Source of the DNA: Bacteroidota bacterium
GTDB lineage: Bacteria; Bacteroidota; Bacteroidia; Chitinophagales; Chitinophagaceae
NCBI GenBank assembly: GCA_016711825.1
Contig: JADJSG010000006.1
Location: forward strand, 124,001 to 188,000
Reading direction: 5' to 3'
Length of the DNA: 64,000 nt
Positions 1 through 9,886 of this stretch are shown here, piece by piece. Below the pieces are notes generated by a model. That model did not search any database. It had not been told where the DNA came from and worked only from the letters and a program-made list of their open reading frames with translations. Position 1 is the first letter of the stretch. Each line of letters opens with the position of its first letter. The translations under genes and the position numbers were made by a program.

Positions 1-1394
1 ACTTTAATATTTTTAATCAGCGCCAGTTCTTTAAATGCTGTTTCTATATTTACGGCATCCCATACAGTGATGGCATCCAATACATTGCTGAGTTCTTGAA
101 AAAAAAGTTGTTTTTCTTCATTCCATTTTGGCTTCACGGCTTCTGTATCAATGGAAGCGGGTTTTTGAAAGAAATAGCTACCCTGCATGATAAAATCATT
201 CATTAACACACAACGATCTTTGACCAATGAAATGATTTTTAACAATAGATCATCATGTTGTACTGCAATGTTTTCTTTTTCATACAAGGCTTTTACTTGT
301 GGAAATAATGTTTCTGCTGCACTATGTTTGATCCATTCATGGTTATACCATTTGGCTTTTTCGAAATCAAATTTAGCGCCTGCTTTATGTACCCTCTCAA
401 TAGAAAATTTTTCTATCAATTCTTCTTTGGAAAATAGCTCTTTGGCTTCACCACTACTCCATCCTAACATGGCCAGCATATTGATAAATGCTTCGGGTAG
501 AAATCCAATTTCTTTAAACCCTTTGGTTGTTTCCCGGGTTTGTGCATCGGTCCAGTCCATCGCGAATATTGGGAATCCAAGTCGCTCACCATCGCGCTTA
601 CTTAGTTTGCCATTGCCATCAGGTTTTAGTATTAAAGGCAAGTGAGCCCATTGGGGCATTGCCTGCTCCCAACCCAATGCTTTCCAAAGTAATATATGTA
701 TGGGTGCACTCGGGAGCCATTCTTCACCCCTGAATGCATGAGTGATTTTCATTAAATAATCATCCACTACTACAGCCAAATGGTAGGTAGGCATGCCATC
801 TGCTTTGAGTAATACTTTATCGTCTAGTAAATTGCTGTCGTTACTTATTTCACCCCGAATCATGTCATTAAAAGTTATAAATTCATTTTGAGGCACTTTG
901 TATCTTATGACATAAGGCGTGTTTACGGCCAATAATGCATTGACTTCATCAGGTAAAAGGTTTAATGAATTTTTCATTTTCATACGTACCTGATGGTCGT
1001 ACTGAGGTGAAGGGTTTGATGCCGTTTTGTTGTCATGACGCATACTTTCTAATTCTTCTGGGGTATCAAAGGCATAATAGGCATCACCTTGACTGACTAA
1101 TTGAAGGGCATACTGTTTGTAGATATCTTTTCTTTCACTTTGTCTGTAAGGCGCATAGGGTCCACCTTGTAAAGGGGATTCATCTGTATTGATTCCGCAC
1201 CAGGCTAAACAATCGGCAATATACTGTTCGGCCCCGCTTACATATCTGCTTTGATCGGTGTCTTCTACCCTTAAGATAAATTGTCCCTGATGTTTTTTTG
1301 CAAATAAATAGCTATACAAGGCAGTTCGAACACCGCCTAAATGAAGGCCTCCTGTAGGGCTTGGTGCAAATCTTGTTCTTACATTACTCGTCAT
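1..1394 (-). CDS. gltX: Glutamyl-tRNA synthetase, C-terminus beyond the window
   Basis: Charges tRNA-Glu with glutamate in the cytoplasm. The reading frame is open from an ATG at 1392-1394 to the window edge, giving about 464 residues of an enzyme that usually has about 500, so only part of the anticodon-binding domain is missing. The class I signature is seen as SPTGGLHLGG near the N-terminus (the HIGH motif, here HLGG), and the KMSKS loop is seen as KLSKRDG near residue 260. The bacterial GluRS stretches RVEDTDQSR and GEEWLPSAP are also present. The gene is transcribed leftwards, away from the EnvC-like gene, and a TAnnTTTG box lies 24 bases upstream of the start. No frameshift was seen in the visible part. 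Confidence 0.95.
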   Translation of the reverse strand, partial: MTSNVRTRFAPSPTGGLHLGGVRTALYSYLFAKKHQGQFILRVEDTDQSRYVSGAEQYIADCLAWCGINTDESPLQGGPYAPYRQSERKDIYKQYALQLVSQGDAYYAFDTPEELESMRHDNKTASNPSPQYDHQVRMKMKNSLNLLPDEVNALLAVNTPYVIRYKVPQNEFITFNDMIRGEISNDSNLLDDKVLLKADGMPTYHLAVVVDDYLMKITHAFRGEEWLPSAPIHILLWKALGWEQAMPQWAHLPLILKPDGNGKLSKRDGERLGFPIFAMDWTDAQTRETTKGFKEIGFLPEAFINMLAMLGWSSGEAKELFSKEELIEKFSIERVHKAGAKFDFEKAKWYNHEWIKHSAAETLFPQVKALYEKENIAVQHDDLLLKIISLVKDRCVLMNDFIMQGSYFFQKPASIDTEAVKPKWNEEKQLFFQELSNVLDAITVWDAVNIETAFKELALIKNIK

Positions 1395-1418
1395 GATACT
1401 CTCTCAATTGATGAAATG

Positions 1419-1426
1419 CAAATTTA
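1419..1426 (-). promoter_or_regulatory. Bacteroidota -7 box for gltX
   Basis: Read on the minus strand this is TAAATTTG, a full match to TAnnTTTG, 24 bases upstream of the gltX ATG. I do not see a well-spaced TTTG -33 element. Confidence 0.5.
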
Positions 1427-1568
1427 GTTTTTTAAACCCAAATTCCGGTGTTGAATTCGTTTTCCTTAGGGTAATATTTTCTTTACTCAAATAATGAGTA
1501 GAACGTTTGATGATTTCTCATCTTAATTCGAGACTACCTGTCGACATTTTCTACAGGTCCTATTTAAT

Positions 1569-3500
1569 CTATTGTGCTATCCATTGTTCTGGATTCAATT
1601 TAAACGAAGATCCATTGGCACCTATACGCCATACCTGAAAATTGATTTGGGTATTGCCTTCATCATCGGTCATAACAGTGCCGATACTTTGTTTTAAAGC
1701 AACACGTGATCCTTTTCTGACACTTACACTGCTGAGTTTTGCATATACTGTAAAGAATGAGCCATGGTTGATGATTACCGTAGTACCAGTACCAGGAATA
1801 CTGATAATGGAACTGACTTCTCCCGCAAAGATGGCCCTGGCAGATGCTGCTCGACTTGTTTTAATATCAATTCCATAATTTTCGGTATAGATATTAAATA
1901 AAGGGTGTTTGTTTTTCCCAAATCGTTCGATGATATACCCTTTTTCAACAGGCCATGGCAGTCTGCCTTTGCTTAATTCAAAATTATTTGAAATTTCACG
2001 TTCAAGCGGAGTTAATGAAAATTTATAATCATCATTGGAAAATGATTTTACATTTGATTTTGCCACCGTATTGTTTGTTGAAGGCGACTCTGTTCTTTCT
2101 GCATCTTTTTTAGGACCTCTATAAGCAGGTGTATATTCTTCCGAACTTCCTGTATTGAGTGCTACTTCACCATATTTTGGTTTTTCAGCATTCGGTACAT
2201 AACGAGGATTATTGTAAGGGGTTTTTGAAGCTAATCTTTCTTGTTCACGTTCTTGACGTCGCTTTTCTTCAGCTAATCTTCGCTGTTCTTCTTCCTGTCT
2301 TTGCTTGTCTAATGTCAATTTCCGTTCTCGCTCTTCCTGCTTTTGTTTTTCCAGCGCTAATACACGTGATCTTTCCTCTTGTTTTTGTTTTTCTATAGCT
2401 AATTCTTTTTCTTTCTGTATTCTATTTGCTTCCGCCATTTGCGAAGCTTTTCGTTCATCTTCTTCTCGTTTCTTTTTTTCGAGGGCTAAGGCTTTTTCTT
2501 TGGCTTCGCGTTCTCTTTGTTCTAAAGCCAATTTACGTTCCAGCTCTTCGCGTTTTTGCTTTTCAAGTAAAGCTTGTTGTTCTTTTTGTTCTTGTGCTTT
2601 TTTCTCAATAGCTAATTTGCGGGCTGCTTCTTCTCTTCTTGCTTTTTCGGTGGCTTCCTGCTCTTTAGCTCTTTTATCAGCCAATGCTCTTCGATCTTGC
2701 TCTTCTTTTTGTTTGCGTAGTCGGTCTTGTTGCAATTTTTCATCCATGGCTCTTTTGCGAGCCTGATCAATTTCATATTTAATAGCAGCAGAGATGGCTT
2801 TGTTTAAGTCGTCGGCAGCTTTTTTATTTTTTGCAAGTTCATACAACAATTCTTTTTCTTTGCCTTTGAGCTCAGTCACTACTTTGTCTTTCTCCTGGGT
2901 TTCAGATTCCAGTATTTTATTTTGATTTTGTTGAGCAATGAGTACATAATCTTTCTTTTGCTTCTCCATATTCAATACCGTAATCTTATTAGTTAGTTGC
3001 TTACTTGCAGAAGTTATTTTCACTGCCTGGTCTGCGCGATAACCACGATATTGTTTTACATAATTTAACCTTCTGATGGCATCATTAAATGAGCTTGATG
3101 AAAATAGAAAGACAATCAGGTCAGAAGAGGTACGATTTTTATAGGTATACCTCACCATTTCAGCATATTGCTTTTTTAAGGTATCTAATTTGGTTTTTAA
3201 GATATGAACATCGTTGTTGGCGAGATTGATATTGGTTTCTATCAGGCTGATTTCATTATTAATATTTGAAATCAATTTATGACGCGCATCTAATTTTGCT
3301 TGTAAAGTTTGTAGCTGAGCCAAGGTGGCTTTTTTATCTTGTCGTAAAGTGGTTAATTCACTTTGGGTTCTTTTTATTTCAGAAAGAATTGACTGTCTTT
3401 GGGTTTCTAATTGCTCACGCGAAAGCGATTGCTTTTTCTGAGCAAAGGCTGCGGTTGCAAAAAGCAAACAAATGAGTGTATAGAATATTTTTTTTATCAA
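1569..3500 (-). CDS. EnvC-like murein hydrolase activator (coiled coil plus LytM/M23 domain)
   Basis: Secreted protein of 643 residues with a signal peptide ending in ATAAFAQ. A long coiled coil follows (about residues 25-230), then a highly charged K/R/E/Q tract of about 200 residues with a repeated EKQKQEER-like unit, then a C-terminal LytM/peptidase M23 fold (about residues 515-643). The zinc-binding residues are degenerate: the usual HxGxD reads NYGID and the HxH strand reads INFQVW. As in EnvC, it therefore probably activates a cell-wall amidase rather than cutting peptidoglycan itself (inference). The only sensible start is TTG at 3498-3500, because the frame has no ATG near the signal peptide. 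A TATTTTTG box lies 16 bases upstream. It stands alone between the S9 peptidase gene and gltX. Confidence 0.85.
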   Translation of the reverse strand: MIKKIFYTLICLLFATAAFAQKKQSLSREQLETQRQSILSEIKRTQSELTTLRQDKKATLAQLQTLQAKLDARHKLISNINNEISLIETNINLANNDVHILKTKLDTLKKQYAEMVRYTYKNRTSSDLIVFLFSSSSFNDAIRRLNYVKQYRGYRADQAVKITSASKQLTNKITVLNMEKQKKDYVLIAQQNQNKILESETQEKDKVVTELKGKEKELLYELAKNKKAADDLNKAISAAIKYEIDQARKRAMDEKLQQDRLRKQKEEQDRRALADKRAKEQEATEKARREEAARKLAIEKKAQEQKEQQALLEKQKREELERKLALEQREREAKEKALALEKKKREEDERKASQMAEANRIQKEKELAIEKQKQEERSRVLALEKQKQEERERKLTLDKQRQEEEQRRLAEEKRRQEREQERLASKTPYNNPRYVPNAEKPKYGEVALNTGSSEEYTPAYRGPKKDAERTESPSTNNTVAKSNVKSFSNDDYKFSLTPLEREISNNFELSKGRLPWPVEKGYIIERFGKNKHPLFNIYTENYGIDIKTSRAASARAIFAGEVSSIISIPGTGTTVIINHGSFFTVYAKLSSVSVRKGSRVALKQSIGTVMTDDEGNTQINFQVWRIGANGSSFKLNPEQWIAQ

Positions 3501-3516
3501 AATGATAGGTAGTCCA

Positions 3517-3524
3517 CAAAAATA
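3517..3524 (-). promoter_or_regulatory. Bacteroidota -7 box for the EnvC-like gene
   Basis: On the minus strand this is TATTTTTG, matching TAnnTTTG, with 16 bases to the TTG start. Its position supports that non-ATG start. Confidence 0.5.
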
Positions 3525-3580
3525 ATTTTTTAATCTAAAGAAGATGCAAAAATTATCCTAAAAGAAAAACAACTTGTGGA

Positions 3581-5509
3581 TTATAATGTTTCTTTGAGCC
3601 ATTTATAAAACTCTGTTTGCCATACTATACCATTTTGTGCTTTGAGCACCCAATGATTTTCATCTGGAAAATAAAGAAATCTACTTTTTATTCCTTTTAA
3701 CTGAGCAGCTTGAAAAGCCTGCATTCCTTGTTCGATAGGCACCCTATAATCTTTGCCTCCTTGTATAACCATAATAGGTGTAGTCCAGTTGTCAACAAAG
3801 TTGCTTGGGCTGTAATTTTTGTAGCTATACTGGGCTTCTTTATTTTCTTTATCCCAGTAAGGTCCACCTATATCCCAATTGGCAAACCATAATTCTTCGG
3901 TAGTGCCATACCAACTTTTTAAATCAAATAAGCCATCATGTGCAATGAATGATTTAAAGCGACCTTCATGTATACCTGCAAGCATAAAAATGGAATAACC
4001 GCCATAACTAGCACCAACTGCACCCAATCTGTTTTTATCAACATATGGTTCATTGGCAATATCATCTATAGCCGCTAAATAATCACGCATTGGATTACCG
4101 CCCCAGTCTTTACTGATATTGGCATTCCACTGAGTACCCCAGCCAGGCATCCCCGTTCTGTTTGGTGCTATCACAATATACCCATTGCTCGCCATGAGTT
4201 GAAAATTCCATCTGAAAGAATAAAATTGAGAGAGGGCACTTTGCGGACCTCCTTGACAATAAAGTAACACAGGATATTTCTTTTCGGGATCGAAATTGGG
4301 TGGGTAGATTACCCATGAAAATAAATTTTCGTCATTGTCTAATGGGGTATATCGCTCTTTTACATCACACATATGAATATTGGCATAATTGATATCGTTT
4401 GCATGGGTTAATTGTACCATATTACCGGTATTCAAGTCTACATTATACAATTCTGCTGCATGATTCATGTCGGTACGTGACACCGTCATGGTATTGCCAT
4501 GTTGTACACAGAGGTCGGCAATGTTAAAGGTCCCTTTGGTAATTTGAGTGATTTTTTTAGTATCCAACACTATTTCAAAAAGTTGTTCTGTGCCATGAAT
4601 AGGTGCTGTAAAAAATATTTTTTTATCATCTGAACTCCATACAAAATTATTGACATTATCATCCCAATCAGTAGATAGGTTTTGCTTCTCTTTGGTTTGC
4701 CAGTTCATTACCCACAATTCATTCTTATCGCTTTCGAAGCCGTCGGTTTTCATACTCAGCCAGGCTAATTGATTGCCATTGTTGCTAAACACCGGATGTG
4801 TATCATAACCCATCATACCTTCAGTTATGTTTGAAACAGCACCTGTTTCAATTTGATACAAATAAAAGTCAGTATTGGTACTCAATGCATAGGCTTTTCC
4901 ACTTTTCTTTTTGGTGACATACAGAATATTTTTACTATCAGGGGTAAATATTAAATCGTCGTCGCCACCATGTGGTTTTTGGGGACAATCAAACAGTTCG
5001 TTAGCCATGATATCTTTTTCACGCAATGCATGGTCAGCCACGTTATCAGCAACAAAAACATGTTCATACGCGCCTTCTTCCCAAGTATCCCAATGTCGTT
5101 GATTTAAATCGTTGTAAACATATACATTCGATTTGCTGAGTGAAGGGTAGATATCAGTACTATGCATTTTTTGCATTTTTACTTCCCTTGTAAATATTAC
5201 TTTTTTCCCATCAGGAGATACTTTTACATTATACCCCCCTTTATCAATAGTAACATTCGTTTGGTTTGGCACTTCGGGTATTTCCACCGCTTTACCACCT
5301 TGTAAAGGAATACTGTAAAATTTGGTTTTATTTTTATTTTCATTAATATCAGGTATGGAAACACTATAATAAATTGTGGCTCCATCTTTACTTGCTCCTT
5401 GGTAGCTTACCCTGCCTAATGACCACAATTTTTCAATAGTTAAATTAAGTTGTGCTTCTACGAATGAGTAATTGGCTAATAAAAGGATTGATAACACCCA
5501 TTTCTTCAT
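3581..5509 (-). CDS. Exported S9-family serine peptidase (dipeptidyl peptidase/acylaminoacyl peptidase type)
   Basis: Peptidase of about 642 residues with a signal peptide (MKKWVLSILLLANYSFVEAQ). An N-terminal beta-propeller with WD40-like PD40 repeats (for example FTPDSKNILYVT and FVWSSDDKKIFF) is followed by a C-terminal alpha/beta hydrolase domain. The catalytic serine is in GASYGGY near residue 501, the aspartate in GGKDYRVP and the histidine in DENHW. The family releases short peptides from the N-terminus of oligopeptides, and this copy probably acts in the periplasm. An ATG 30 bases further upstream is in frame, but the signal peptide begins at 5507-5509, so that start was chosen. It is a single gene with no partner. 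Confidence 0.93.
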   Translation of the reverse strand: MKKWVLSILLLANYSFVEAQLNLTIEKLWSLGRVSYQGASKDGATIYYSVSIPDINENKNKTKFYSIPLQGGKAVEIPEVPNQTNVTIDKGGYNVKVSPDGKKVIFTREVKMQKMHSTDIYPSLSKSNVYVYNDLNQRHWDTWEEGAYEHVFVADNVADHALREKDIMANELFDCPQKPHGGDDDLIFTPDSKNILYVTKKKSGKAYALSTNTDFYLYQIETGAVSNITEGMMGYDTHPVFSNNGNQLAWLSMKTDGFESDKNELWVMNWQTKEKQNLSTDWDDNVNNFVWSSDDKKIFFTAPIHGTEQLFEIVLDTKKITQITKGTFNIADLCVQHGNTMTVSRTDMNHAAELYNVDLNTGNMVQLTHANDINYANIHMCDVKERYTPLDNDENLFSWVIYPPNFDPEKKYPVLLYCQGGPQSALSQFYSFRWNFQLMASNGYIVIAPNRTGMPGWGTQWNANISKDWGGNPMRDYLAAIDDIANEPYVDKNRLGAVGASYGGYSIFMLAGIHEGRFKSFIAHDGLFDLKSWYGTTEELWFANWDIGGPYWDKENKEAQYSYKNYSPSNFVDNWTTPIMVIQGGKDYRVPIEQGMQAFQAAQLKGIKSRFLYFPDENHWVLKAQNGIVWQTEFYKWLKETL

Positions 5510-5842
5510 GATAAATATTTTTGTGTGCGCAAAATACATATTTTTCTCAAAAGTACTAAGGTTAAAAAAGGTATTTTAAGACTACAACAGATTATACTTG
5601 TTCATTTCATTCCCTATTCTATTTCTACAGGGTATAATCGCTTCAAACAGTGAATTACAGCTAAACCTATATTGAATATTTTTTGTTGTTCAAAGTGATA
5701 AACCTTGAATACCTATTGGATGGGTATTAAAAAAAAGCACCCTTCTTTAATTTACAATTCATATACCAGCAATAGAAATTTCTATTTGAATTCGATATTT
5801 ATCGTATTTTTATCTCACTTTCAATTTTATAAACACAATCCT

Positions 5843-7708
5843 ATGTGGAAGATATTTACTTGTTTGTTTACCTTGTTGTTGTTAAAAGAATTACCTGCTT
5901 ATACACAAAGTATTACCTTTCAGAAACAATATGCTCAACCTGATTCAGCATCCAGCTTTGAAACTTTTGATGCAAAAGCAACTACTGACGGTGGTTACGT
6001 CATGACAGGGCTTGCAAGCGATGGCCCGAGCGCCTCCTTGTTTCATCCATTTATTGTAAAAGTCGACTGCAAAGGTGTGCCCCAATGGGAACATTATTTT
6101 GGCAATTCGCAAACCATCGGAAATGTAAGCGGCAAAGTCATTGTAACCAAAGATTCAGGCTTTGTAATGATTAATAATTTAGGGGTGTATAACAATTACA
6201 ATGGCTTTGTGGTGCGTCTCGACAAATCAGGCAATATCTTATGGCAAAAACTATTAAACCTGAGCAATGGAAACGACAATATCAATGATATACAGGAAAC
6301 CAGTGATGGTCATTTGATTATAACGGGTAGTGTGAAATCGACACCTGATGTAGGCTTAATCAAACTTGATATGAATGGGCAACTGATTTGGTGTAAAACA
6401 TTTGGCAACAATGGACAATTTGATGAAGGTACAGCGTTGATTGAAACCAATGATGGTGGTTATTTAGTAACCGGCCGTTATATATCGATGGGCACATTCA
6501 ATGCCTTGTTGATGAAGACAGATAGTAGTGGCAATTTACAATGGCTCAAATGCTATGGTGATACCCTGCAACATATGTGGGGTTTTGATGTAAAAGAATT
6601 AGACAATGGCGATTTTGTGATGGTTGGATCCACTACTTTGTTGAAACCTAATTTTCAAAGTTTTGGTGATAATTTTATTATGCGACTAAATCCTTTGGGT
6701 GATACATTATGGTCACATATTTTTTATGGCTCTCCCGATATGTTTGAAAATGCCAGCAATGTATTGGTCGATGATGCCGAAAATTTTTTGGTTTGTGTTG
6801 CAACAGCATCCTATCCCACGCCTGGCAATGTGCCTAACAAACATGCGATAATGAAATTTTCGCCTTCGGGCAATTTAATCTCTGCAAAAACGTATAACAA
6901 CGGTTCGTCACATTACCCAAGAATCGCAAAAACCTTAGACCATGCCTACCTCATGAACGGATTTAGTAATCAATATACGGGTCCTATAGGGTTTCAAACA
7001 TTATTGATTAAAATGGATCAAACCCTCAATGCAGGTTGTTTTGAAACAGATGTCACCGCACTCACTCTAGTAAATGAAAAAACATTTAAAATAACGCAAC
7101 CTACCGTGGTGTTGGGTACAAGTGGCAGTTCTGCTAACAATACCTCAACCTATAGCACAAGTGTGCAAGACTCTACAATATGTCAGTATTATCCTGTGTT
7201 AATAGCACAAATTGATACAATAGGATCTTGTGTCAATCAACCCATCACTTTTACAGCTGATTCTGTGGGTATCACCACATGGCATTGGGATTTTGGCGAC
7301 CCTAATAACCCCAATGATACTTCCATCAATAAAAACACCACTTATACCTATCCCAGCGTGGGCACTTATACGGTGACCCTGAAAGTAAGCAACGGTTGCG
7401 ACACATCCACCACCACTATGGTAATGAATATCAAACCTTGTCATGCAGAAAGTACGAACGACCTTTCCAATACAGACGATGATTTACTAGTATACCCAAA
7501 TCCGACAAAAAACAATCTCAATCTCGAAGGAAATCAACTTAATCATCAGGTAAATGAAATAAAGATTTATAATATGGTTGGACAAGTGGTAAAACAAGAA
7601 CAACTTAAAACCAATAATGCGAAAATTACAATCTCCCTTGCTTCCTTGCCTTCAGGTGTTTATATGCTTACCGTCGGTAATTATATGAGAAAAATTGTCA
7701 AAGAATAA
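5843..7708 (+). CDS. T9SS-exported protein with beta-propeller-like repeats and a PKD domain
   Basis: Predicted surface or secreted protein of about 621 residues. The signal peptide begins MWKIFTCLFTLLLLKELPAYTQ; an in-frame start 138 bases upstream was rejected because it would bury this signal. About seven repeats follow, each with a GGYVMTG- or GGYLVTGRY-like strand and a K-D-x-G-N/Q-x-x-W motif, the pattern of Bacteroidota beta-propeller proteins often annotated as Delta-60 or SBBP repeats. A PKD domain (WHWDFGDPNN to TYTVTLKVSNGC) comes next. A T9SS type A sorting domain (LVYPNPTKNNLNLEG to the end) closes the protein. No catalytic motif is recognisable, so its function is unknown beyond export. 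Confidence 0.85.
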   Translation: MWKIFTCLFTLLLLKELPAYTQSITFQKQYAQPDSASSFETFDAKATTDGGYVMTGLASDGPSASLFHPFIVKVDCKGVPQWEHYFGNSQTIGNVSGKVIVTKDSGFVMINNLGVYNNYNGFVVRLDKSGNILWQKLLNLSNGNDNINDIQETSDGHLIITGSVKSTPDVGLIKLDMNGQLIWCKTFGNNGQFDEGTALIETNDGGYLVTGRYISMGTFNALLMKTDSSGNLQWLKCYGDTLQHMWGFDVKELDNGDFVMVGSTTLLKPNFQSFGDNFIMRLNPLGDTLWSHIFYGSPDMFENASNVLVDDAENFLVCVATASYPTPGNVPNKHAIMKFSPSGNLISAKTYNNGSSHYPRIAKTLDHAYLMNGFSNQYTGPIGFQTLLIKMDQTLNAGCFETDVTALTLVNEKTFKITQPTVVLGTSGSSANNTSTYSTSVQDSTICQYYPVLIAQIDTIGSCVNQPITFTADSVGITTWHWDFGDPNNPNDTSINKNTTYTYPSVGTYTVTLKVSNGCDTSTTTMVMNIKPCHAESTNDLSNTDDDLLVYPNPTKNNLNLEGNQLNHQVNEIKIYNMVGQVVKQEQLKTNNAKITISLASLPSGVYMLTVGNYMRKIVKE

Positions 7709-7835
7709 TAACCAGTTTAAAACAATCATTGGATGCTTTATTCTTATAAAAACGAAGACTTGCATACAACCGGTTTTGGCCATCCCTGCATCATCTTTTT
7801 CACACAGTTTTAACGTCAAATTCAATATCAGAAAA

Positions 7836-7843
7836 AGTAAATT
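7836..7843 (+). promoter_or_regulatory. Bacteroidota -7 box for batD-batE
   Basis: TAAATTTG, matching TAnnTTTG, 30 bases upstream of the batD ATG. No clear -33 element was seen. Confidence 0.45.
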
Positions 7844-7873
7844 TGCCCTTCAAAATGTTTCCTGTTGGAGGTG

Positions 7874-9886
7874 ATGAAAGTATTTATTACTCAATTGTTT
7901 ATTGTGGTCCTGAGCATGCCTTTGTTTGCACAAGATATTGACTTTCAGGTATTTCCTGCAGCCAATAAAGTAGGCACTCAAGATGCATTTGAGGTAAAAT
8001 ATGTGATCAAAAATGCCAATCGGGCGCAAACTTTTAGCCTTCAGCAAGTAAGGGATGTACAAGTGGTAGGTGGCCCATCGCAAAGCAGAAATATGTCAAT
8101 CATGAACGGCGAAAGAAGTGTCAGTCTTGAAATCACCTACGTATTTAAAGCCAACCGAAAAGGGAATATCATATTACCAATTGGCATGGTGAGTATTGAT
8201 GGCCGAGAATATAAATCAAAAGCTGTTAGTGTTCAAGTTGTTGAAGGAACTGTACGTAATGCCAAACAGCAAAGAAGAGCTTCCCCATTTGATGATCCAT
8301 TTTTTAATCAAGATCCTTTTGAAGATGATCTTTTTGCAGCCATGCAACAGCAACAACAACAAATGTTGCAAATGATGCAACGTCATGGAGGGATGCGTCA
8401 AATGGCTCCTTCTCCAAGAAATCAATCATCTGCAACAGCTCCTCAATTAGAAATCACAAAAGAAAATTTAGCAAATAATCTTTTTATAAAAGTTGATGTA
8501 GATAAAACAAACGCTACTTTTGGTGAACAAGTGACCGCAAGTTATAAACTTTATACGCGGGTACCCATGGAAATCAACCTCACGAAGTTACCTTCCCTTT
8601 TAGGATTTTGGAGTCAGGATTTTAAACTCCCTCAAGTGCCAAAGCCCACCCTTGAAATTGTGAATGGCAAAGAATACCAAATGTTCGAAATAAAAAGAAC
8701 GGCTTTGTTTCCCACCCAAACTGGGACACTCGAACTCGATCCTGCAGAGGCGAGTGGTGTGGCACGCATTTTAAAACCAAAAAGAATTAAACAATCGAAT
8801 GTACTTGGCGATGACGATTTTCTAAATCAGTTTTTTGGTTCCATGATGATGAATGACCCTGATTTTGATAATCAATATATGACAACTTACGATTATGAAG
8901 ATGTAAAAGTTAATTTGAAAAGCACCCCTATTAAAATCAATGTGACCGCTGTACCTGATATAAATAAACCATTGTCATTTAATGGTGCCATCGGTTCGTA
9001 TACAATAGAAAGTAATATTGATAAAACCGAATTAACCACAGATGATGTGGCTACGATTACATTCAAGATAGCAGGAACGGGTAATTTAAAACTCATCAAT
9101 GCACCTGTGATTCAATTTCCAAAAGAAATTAATGCATTTGATGTGCAACAAAAAGATACTATCACCAATACCAACAATGTGATTGCAGGATTTAAAAATT
9201 TTGTTTATTCATTTGCACCCCAAACAGCAGGCAATTTTAACATACCAGCTACTGAATTTTCTTACTTTGACCCTGAGCTCAAACAATACAAAACATTGAC
9301 CACACCAGCTTATGTGTTGCATGTAAAAAAAGGTAAAAATGATCGCTCTGCAGACGCTGACAAACTGCCTCACGATTTGCATGACATCAGAACCACACAA
9401 TGCATTATTAAAAAAACCAGACCCATCGACTTAAGCAAAAATCCAGTATACTGGAGTGGGTTTGCATTGCCAGTATTGGCTTATCTCGGGTTGTTAGCCT
9501 ATAAACGAAAAGAAGACAAACTACATGAAAATGTGGTATTGTTTAAAAATAAAAAAGCCAATAAAATTGCATTGAAGCGATTAGAAACAGCTGAAAAATA
9601 CCTCAAACTATCGGCCCAAAATTCATTTTACGAAGAAACCTCTAAAGCTGTATGGCTTTACCTAAGCGATAAATTAGCAATTCCTTTAGCTGTATTGTCA
9701 AAAGAAATTGCTTTACAAAAATTGACTGAAAAAAATGTTTCTACAAGATTAAAAGATGAATTGTTTAGGGTCACCCAGGAATGCGAAATGGCTTTATATT
9801 CACCTGAATCAGGTAGTATGAAAATGCATCAAACATACAGCGATGCTTATAAATTGATTGGAAAATTGGAGGATGAACTGACATGA
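7874..9886 (+). CDS. batD: BatD family membrane protein
   Basis: Protein of about 670 residues with a signal peptide (MKVFITQLFIVVLSMPLFAQ). A periplasmic part made of several beta-sandwich domains follows, then one membrane segment near residue 530 (VYWSGFALPVLAYLGLLAY) and a cytoplasmic alpha-helical tail. This layout fits the BatD (oxygen tolerance) family of the Bat operon, which is linked to aerotolerance and envelope stress in Bacteroides and Leptospira. A Q/M-rich low-complexity stretch lies near residues 155-180. The ATG at 7874 is preceded by GGAGG only two bases away. The gene overlaps batE by four bases (ATGA), so the two are translationally coupled. The usual batA, batB and batC are not in this window upstream. 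Confidence 0.85.
   Translation: MKVFITQLFIVVLSMPLFAQDIDFQVFPAANKVGTQDAFEVKYVIKNANRAQTFSLQQVRDVQVVGGPSQSRNMSIMNGERSVSLEITYVFKANRKGNIILPIGMVSIDGREYKSKAVSVQVVEGTVRNAKQQRRASPFDDPFFNQDPFEDDLFAAMQQQQQQMLQMMQRHGGMRQMAPSPRNQSSATAPQLEITKENLANNLFIKVDVDKTNATFGEQVTASYKLYTRVPMEINLTKLPSLLGFWSQDFKLPQVPKPTLEIVNGKEYQMFEIKRTALFPTQTGTLELDPAEASGVARILKPKRIKQSNVLGDDDFLNQFFGSMMMNDPDFDNQYMTTYDYEDVKVNLKSTPIKINVTAVPDINKPLSFNGAIGSYTIESNIDKTELTTDDVATITFKIAGTGNLKLINAPVIQFPKEINAFDVQQKDTITNTNNVIAGFKNFVYSFAPQTAGNFNIPATEFSYFDPELKQYKTLTTPAYVLHVKKGKNDRSADADKLPHDLHDIRTTQCIIKKTRPIDLSKNPVYWSGFALPVLAYLGLLAYKRKEDKLHENVVLFKNKKANKIALKRLETAEKYLKLSAQNSFYEETSKAVWLYLSDKLAIPLAVLSKEIALQKLTEKNVSTRLKDELFRVTQECEMALYSPESGSMKMHQTYSDAYKLIGKLEDELT

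Noticed and set aside
187..733. Two open frames on the plus strand
   Set aside because: They lie opposite gltX, whose codons and motifs are continuous there. The translated products have no features of real proteins.
2159..2766. Serine- and phenylalanine-rich open frames opposite the EnvC-like gene
   Set aside because: They are the antisense reading of the repetitive charged coiled-coil region and have no independent support.
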